From Patiria pectinifera (taxonomy: Eukaryota; Echinodermata; Asteroidea; Valvatida; Asterinidae): a stretch of DNA of 64,000 bases. Made by a program: the position numbers and the translations under genes. Within the stretch, counting starts at the first letter, position 1; the number at the start of each line of letters is the position of its first letter. Positions 57,960-64,000 of the stretch are shown here, piece after piece. The stretch is from NCBI GenBank assembly GCA_029964075.1, contig CM057146.1:14217501-14281500 (forward strand). Reading direction: 5' to 3'. The notes beneath the pieces are model-generated. The model saw only the letters and a program-made list of their open reading frames with translations. It searched no databases and was not told the DNA's origin.

Positions 57960-59580
57960 GAATTGAATTTTGGATGTAGGAGTTTTTCAGCTCACTTTCC
58001 ATAATATCAAGAGCACCTTTATGTGTACGCACTGGTAGCAGGTTTCCGAGTTGGATATGATGTACTTCTCAGACTTTCCACCATTTGGAATAAACATGTA
58101 TTATTCATATTTTTTTTATTCTTTAGGTTTTTTCATCAGTAAGTCTCACTAAGTGATATTTATCAAAACAAAACCCACGGCGTAATTTCCGTCATGAATT
58201 TCCCAGAAAAATTGACATTTTGAACAATTTTGTCCAAGTTTGCGGAAATGGAAGGAAGTGTCCAGTGTTCAATGTGTTTAGGCCGAAATGGCATCCAAGC
58301 TAATAAAGACATGAAACCTGCACTAGAAAGTGAATTTTTGTTATTTGAATTCCCTGTTTGGGTGTTATGCAAATTTGATCAAATTTACCAATTGGACAAA
58401 TTTATTCGAGCCGAATACACTGGGCTTAGATTACAGAGTTGCTCCACAAAAATACCAGACCAAATTTGTTCCATGTAGAAATTGGCCGATTTTGAAAACA
58501 TCCCAGTCATTTCGCACAAAGTTGAGCCTGTTCGTATTTCCAGACAACACATTTTACAGAGCAGATGAGATAAGGGTTTGGAACGAAACATAACCGGGGA
58601 AGCATGGAAGAGTACAGAGTCAACTTTCAGATCACAGCCCGGCTGGATATGCCAAGACGCGCCATTTCAGTTGCTCGCAGTCTCGGGCATTCAACTCGCT
58701 CACCGCACATCTGATGAACGTGTCAACTTCAAGCAGACAAACTCGCGTCTCCCGACAACAAACAAAACGTTCATCATAACAAGCTTAATAATACTTTACA
58801 ATGTTTCTTTTTAAAGTTATATCTATGAAAAACAACAACAGACTTTTCAAAAGGAAGTCTAGTCGTTTAACTGTACAAATTGGCAGTTGAATACATGTAT
58901 AAAAATTTGTATCAAATATACACGTAGGCAAACAAGCAGCCTAAACTTCCACAAGTCCTGGCTGCCTGAAAAATGCCTCCTGATTGTTTAAATTACTCTC
59001 ATCACGGATTTTAAATTTTTAAAGAGGCTTTGTAAGTTGAACTATTAAGTACGCATAAATTACAGGGGGGACAGAGCTCGTACTAAAAACAGCTTAGGAG
59101 GGTGTGGTTAAAAGCTCACTGGAACATGATCTGGAAGTATAGACCACGAACATGCTCCTAATAACGAGGGGGGGGGCCTTTAAAAATACACAATAAATAT
59201 TTTTATACTATCTCTTCTAATCACTAAGTATACGGTCATAATTCTTCGCAATGCTGTCTTTAACGATAACAGGTTTTTTAGCTGTCACTCTACTGGTTAA
59301 GAAATCTGAGGTAGACATAATTCCAACTTTTTTTTCTTTAGTATAATCTTTTTTTTAAACCACAGTATAGGGTCAACAAGCTCATTCTCGTTGCTCAATT
59401 CTTCAACATATTCAACGATTTGTTGAAATTTAGAATTTCTGTGCCAAGAAATATAAACGTAAATGTGTATCTGGTGTGGAAAAAATAATAAGTTATCTGC
59501 AAGGGATTTGCAAAAGTTTAAAGGTAGAGTATTTTGCAGCTATCCAAAAAGTAGCCTACCAAATCCATGTTGGAAAGCTT
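57960..59580. other. Stretch with no supported gene
   Basis: Short open frames at 58.16-58.8 kb have no recognised motif or splice pair. 58590-58790 is somewhat less AT-rich and could hide an exon. Otherwise AT-rich with homopolymer runs. Confidence 0.35.
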
Positions 59581-59584
59581 ACTT

Positions 59585-60050
59585 GTTTAAAGATAGTAAT
59601 GACACTAAACTCCCTGCGAAACTATTCTATCTGGCATGCTGTCATTTTGAAGAAAAGAACAAAAGAAGGTAATTTCCAAAGATGTGTCAAGTGACACATT
59701 TTTGGAATTTCTGTGAATCCACCCCCAGGCATTATAATTTGTAACTGGTTTGCAATTGGGCGAATCCATGAATGGGTGACAACCAGCTGAATGAGAATCA
59801 TGTCCCGAATGCTGGTTTTGGGAATGCATCACAAGAGGGCGCAATTCAAAATATGACGCGGCAACTTTGGAATTGAAATCGAGATCCAGAATATCTGTGT
59901 TTATGTTTGTTCTGTTTCCTCGAAATGTACAGCATTCACGGAGCTAAAACGTCATTGGGTTAGTTATTAACCGTCCTTCAGATTTTGAGCATTTTTGTTG
60001 GGTTCAAACGAAACAAAAAAGCACAAGTTACAAATGGTTTACTGTTCCTT
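59585..60050. mobile_element. Diverged copy of the TATAGTCCATCA MITE
   Basis: Shares aaactccctgcgaaactatt, ctggcatgctgtcattttga and the 3' part (gttcaaacgaaacaaaaaag, acaagttacaaatgg) with 7166-8214. The central tRNA-like part is missing. Confidence 0.6.
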
Positions 60051-60064
60051 TTAAGGACAACAAA

Positions 60065-60395
60065 ACGTCGGGTGCCCGGCAGAAGGGCATATGAGCGTTC
60101 TGACGCAAAAATCATTTTCAAGAAAATTGCATTGAAAGGTTCCATTGTTCCCTCGCGCGCATTATGTATCCAATGTTCTCCCACGCATAATATAAATCGT
60201 ACGAATTTGAAATTTGTCACACGTATGAATCATAAGTTTAGGAACAACGTGTATTAATTTCTGACGAAAATGTTATAATTTCACTAAAATGGAGGTAGTT
60301 TTCTGCATATGCCCTTTTGCTGGGAACATTTTGGTCATTACGCTACATTGCATAAGGGCATATGCACACTTATGCCCTTCTGCCGGGCACACGAG
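60065..60395. mobile_element. MITE with GTGCCCGGCAGAAGGGCATATG ends (copy 2)
   Basis: cgtcgggtgcccggcagaag on the left, inverted ttctgccgggcacacgag on the right. Same family as 34448-34760. Confidence 0.65.
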
Positions 60396-61042
60396 AAAAA
60401 GTGATGTAGAATTAAAAGCCTAGTCTGTGGGGTATGACAAAATATTAAATGTGATGTGATCAAGCTACATGAGCCGTTTGTCGACCCTGGTCAACATTTT
60501 GTTTATTACAGATTTGAAAAGAGCACAATATCAGCATTACTGCTGTGAAAACCGCATGCTGATACCATCTTTAGTTCAAAGATTATGGAAGTTGGAACAT
60601 CAAGAGATATGATGAAGTGATGTGATGAAGTGGCCCTTTTTGGCCTGTATCTCCAAATAAAAATTCCTGACAAACGACCAATTTAGCTTGATCGCATCAC
60701 AAATGCTGTGTCAATGTCTTGTATTACGGGAGCTGGACACGACTGGCATGATAGAGATGTATTTTAATATTTTAAGTACTGTACATGTAGTTAAAAGTAG
60801 CTGAGATATTTTGCAGCAATTTCGTAGACAAATTCCAGCTCTGGCAAATTTAAACCAGAAACTGCCACTTTTTTGGGAGGAGTTTGCATACTATCATAAA
60901 AAAAGTACGGTTTCACCTTTGGTTTAATTTTGTTAGCAAAATGCCGACAGTTTTCACTTTGCAACGTCAGGCGGTTGTTGGCACGATTGGGGTAGTTCTG
61001 TTTGGAATTTTGGGGCAAATCGTCGGGTGCTGGCAACCGTAT

Positions 61043-61169
61043 TCAGTCGATCTTATCCACTTTGCCGATGATTTTGCCCTGGTAGATGGGTAGAATTGTT
61101 GAATCGTCCGAGATGATCTCGTGGACAACTCCCGTGTCAAATTCGTCGCTGGGCGTCTTAAAGGTATAC
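61043..61169 (-). CDS. Terminal coding exon of an unidentified gene
   Basis: Acceptor gccgaacag|, one base of a split codon, then YTFKTPSDEFDTGVVHEIIS and DDSTILPIYQGKIIGKVDKI, ending D and TGA at 61045-61043. Codon-like composition is richer in G+C than the flanks. I do not recognise the family. The upstream exons should lie to the right; none was identified in 61.2-64 kb. Confidence 0.55.
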
Positions 61170-61269
61170 CTGTTCGGCAAAAAAAAAACAGTAAAAAAAC
61201 ACAAAATTTACATGACTGGTCGTCAAATTTCTCCGATTGTTATACCCCTCCCTGGGGGGGGGGGGGAAT

Positions 61270-63780
61270 AAAATACTTAGCATAACTGAAGTATAATAAT
61301 AGTATTCAAATTCATGTACATGTACATATGCTTTCAAGTTTCACCTCTCAATTCCTGCATTTATGACCTATCGTCTGAAATTAGACCTAAGATTTGCAGT
61401 TTTTAATCACTCTCTATTCTGTTGGTTACATCAAATGAATTGTTCAACATTTCTTTTTGAAATTTAATGATTTTGTTTAAGACCTTATGACCAATTAACA
61501 GGCAGACTCTCAATTAAACACGACTATGGAGTTATACTCAAACTACGCCTAATAGTGCCACGAATTAATTGTCCCCCAAAACTCTAGAAATATTTAAACA
61601 GGCATGTGAACTCAAAAACTCCGCCAGCTAGTGAAGCTGTGCGCCTAATCGCAAATAATTATTCTAGTCATCAAATATAATGCAAATGCATGCAGTTGAA
61701 AACCAATGGAGGCGGGCCGCCAAAAAAAGGAAGCGTTTTCTTTTTTTCGTTGCCTTATAATGATGTAGAATGCTCATTGTGTGGTGACACATCAAATCAA
61801 CTGCCAGCAGTAGTAAATGGCAAAAACAGAAGAAACTAACACAAAAATAACAAATCTTGAGGTAATTTGCACATCACTTGTGCGATATACGTTTAATTGC
61901 AATTTGGAAATAACGTTTTAAGCCCGATGTTGGAAAATATATTTCTATGTACATACTTCACATACTCACATTACACATATTTTTGTCATAAATTTCAGCT
62001 TCTAAAATGAAGTTAGAAATGTCATTTCCAAACTATTGTAGAAAATAATGAACTGAACTTACAAGTTTTTTTGAGTAAACTGCCTATAATGAAAGACAAG
62101 GTTACTCGACTCCATTATTTCTAGTTAAATATTAACAATTTCAAGTTAATATTTGAAAGGGGCACCACACAACAGAAATACTGTTGCACAAAATCGATCT
62201 CAGCTGTACACATTTTTACAAAATACAAGTTAAAATCTGCATGTGTGATGCCCTTTTGTCAAAGTTGCATTCCCCATGCTATTTTTTGAGTTTCATCCCA
62301 AAATATACATTCCTTTTCTAACTTGCTGCTTTTCTAGCAATATAAATGTTATTCATTTGAGACATCTACTAATAAAAGCGGCTCACGTTGTGTTATTTAT
62401 TTAATACTTTACAACTTTATTACTTGTGGGCCGAGAATAAGTCCAGTGTTGCGGTTTTGGCTGGATCGACACTGATTGTATGGACCCGGAACCAGGTCTG
62501 CTAACAAAATACAGATGTATTTGTGCCCAAAATGAAATCTCTTTTTAGAGGGTTGCAAACTAGACCCTCAAAGAGTGTTACCAAAAACAGGAGGGGTTGG
62601 GGGTTGGAATAAAATACACAAGTTGAACATTTATTATGAGAAAAAAAATATCGAATTTGTTGTAAAGCACGGGGAATGCCACTTTTGTTAATATAATACT
62701 CGTTGGAGTCACAGTGCAAACAACATGCTTAAAACAGCATACATTTTTAAGCATACCTTTAAAGTGCACCAAAACTTACAATGAATAAACTTTTGTCTAT
62801 TGCCTGAGTACTCACTGGTACGTATGTATAAGTGAGAAATCATGAATCGAATTAGAATTTGTCCGATTAAAATTATCCTATTTTACGTGATTTACAAGTA
62901 TAATTTATTCAACCCAGCGCAAGACTGCTAATTTTTTTCTGCACGAAATATTTTTTTTTTGCTTAGTTTGTTTTCAGATTATTTTTAGACTTTTCTAAAT
63001 GAAAACACTTCAATTGGAGCTTTTGGTGTAAAAATCGTTTTATAATTCAATACCGACACATTTCGTACACCGATGACCCTTGCAGTACTGAAAAGGACAA
63101 GATTAGTTAATTACTCTACAAAGAAGGATCATATAATTAATCATTCCTAACAAATGAATATGCGAAAACCTTGGTGATGATTACTGTCCTTTCAAAAAGC
63201 CTGTTAAAAAAAAAAAAAAAAAAAAAAAATGAAAATAAAGAATACAGAAAACCATGAACAATTTTCATCGGGTCTTGCAACTGGATTCCATTAGGCCAAA
63301 AAAATAAATAAATAGTTCTGCTTCCGATTACATGGCATTTCAAATTAGGGTAGGTACGTAGGAATTATTTTTTTTTGGCTTTTTTATTTGTGTACGATCA
63401 CATGGAGGCGTCCGCGTGTAGTCAAGGGTAAAAGGTAGAAATTGATGGTTTTGGGTGTTTTTCCTCATTTTCCCTAAAAAAATTAGGGTAGGGGCTGTCA
63501 GGATAGGGTAGGTAGGCAAACCAGAAGCAGAACTATTTTTTTTTTGGCCTTACTGATGCACGTGAAAAAAAATGTGCCAGCAGTCACACTTTTTATCTTA
63601 TGAAAATTCCATCTTATGAATAGCCACACTTTTCTTAAAAAAAAACCCAAAAAAACTTCAATTATTTTCTTCTTAACAATACAATTTCAGGTGGAATAAT
63701 TTTTACATGGTACTTGGTACCAGTCCTATCTTCGATCCGAGTCGGGTGTTTGTCATTACATCGGTAGGTCCGTTTCCGGG
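61270..63780. other. AT-rich stretch, probably intron
   Basis: If the exon at 61043-61169 is real, this is its upstream intron. Contains an A run at 63207-63230 and nothing else recognisable. Confidence 0.35.
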
Positions 63781-63789
63781 TAATTACCA

Positions 63790-64000
63790 ATGTTCCTGCA
63801 TTCCTTTCTTTAACCCTAATTCCCAGGGCTTTTTTGCTAGGATGTAGCCTCAATCCTGCAAAATCCTCCAATTGGCCTCATGGAAAAATAGCATATAGCC
63901 TCAATTCTGCAAATTCCTCCATTATTTCATGAATATGGTCCATGGAGGGGTGACCACTGCCTGAATCCTGCAAAATCCTCCGACTATGACTGTCAATAGG
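63790..64000. repeat. TCCTCCAAAATCC dispersed repeat, cut by the right edge
   Basis: taaccctaattcccagggct, then cctcaatcctgcaaaatcctcc words and catggaggggtgaccactgc, as at 2480-3110 and 27745-28140. Confidence 0.6.

Overview
This is a 64 kb piece of animal nuclear genome. It is intron-rich, with GT-AG splice sites, roughly 40% GC, and many short DNA transposons and SINEs. A 500-N assembly gap sits at 30796-31295. The gene content (a centrosomal CEP72/LRRC36 homologue, an SPSB3-type SPRY protein and an LRR-bearing rhodopsin-family receptor of the GRL101/relaxin-receptor kind) suits a marine invertebrate deuterostome, perhaps an echinoderm. Nothing in the sequence fixes the species.

Layout. 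(1) 2.1-6.0 kb, minus strand: three exons of an SPSB3-like SPRY gene; its 3' end lies off the left edge or was not found. (2) 14.1-30.2 kb, minus strand: twelve exons of a CEP72/LRRC36-like gene, assembled by splice sites and intron phase. It lacks its first coding exon and shows three apparent reading-frame breaks. (3) 32.2 kb, plus strand: a candidate signal-peptide exon. (4) 34.0-38.1 kb, minus strand: two unassigned exon-like open segments around a dead LINE that itself carries a nested transposon. (5) 40.7-47.8 kb, plus strand: an LRR-type GPCR with three single-LRR exons of 72 nt, a hinge exon and one large seven-helix exon. Its introns are a tandem array of duplicated units. (6) 48-61 kb: mostly mobile-element debris (a LINE reverse-transcriptase relic, hAT-like and mariner-like MITEs, and a SINE whose tRNA-like head is repeated five times). 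(7) 61.0-61.2 kb, minus strand: one terminal coding exon of an unidentified gene.

The three main genes do not form an operon or an obvious pathway: one is probably a ubiquitin-ligase substrate receptor, one a centrosome/centriolar-satellite protein and one a cell-surface receptor. The most interesting part is 38.6-46.2 kb. There a receptor gene gained LRR exons by tandem duplication of exon plus intron. Two of the copied exons differ more than the intron beside them, almost only at codons for the exposed concave face of the LRR. Several MITE families can be defined precisely here from paired copies, target-site duplications and, in one case, empty-site paralogues.
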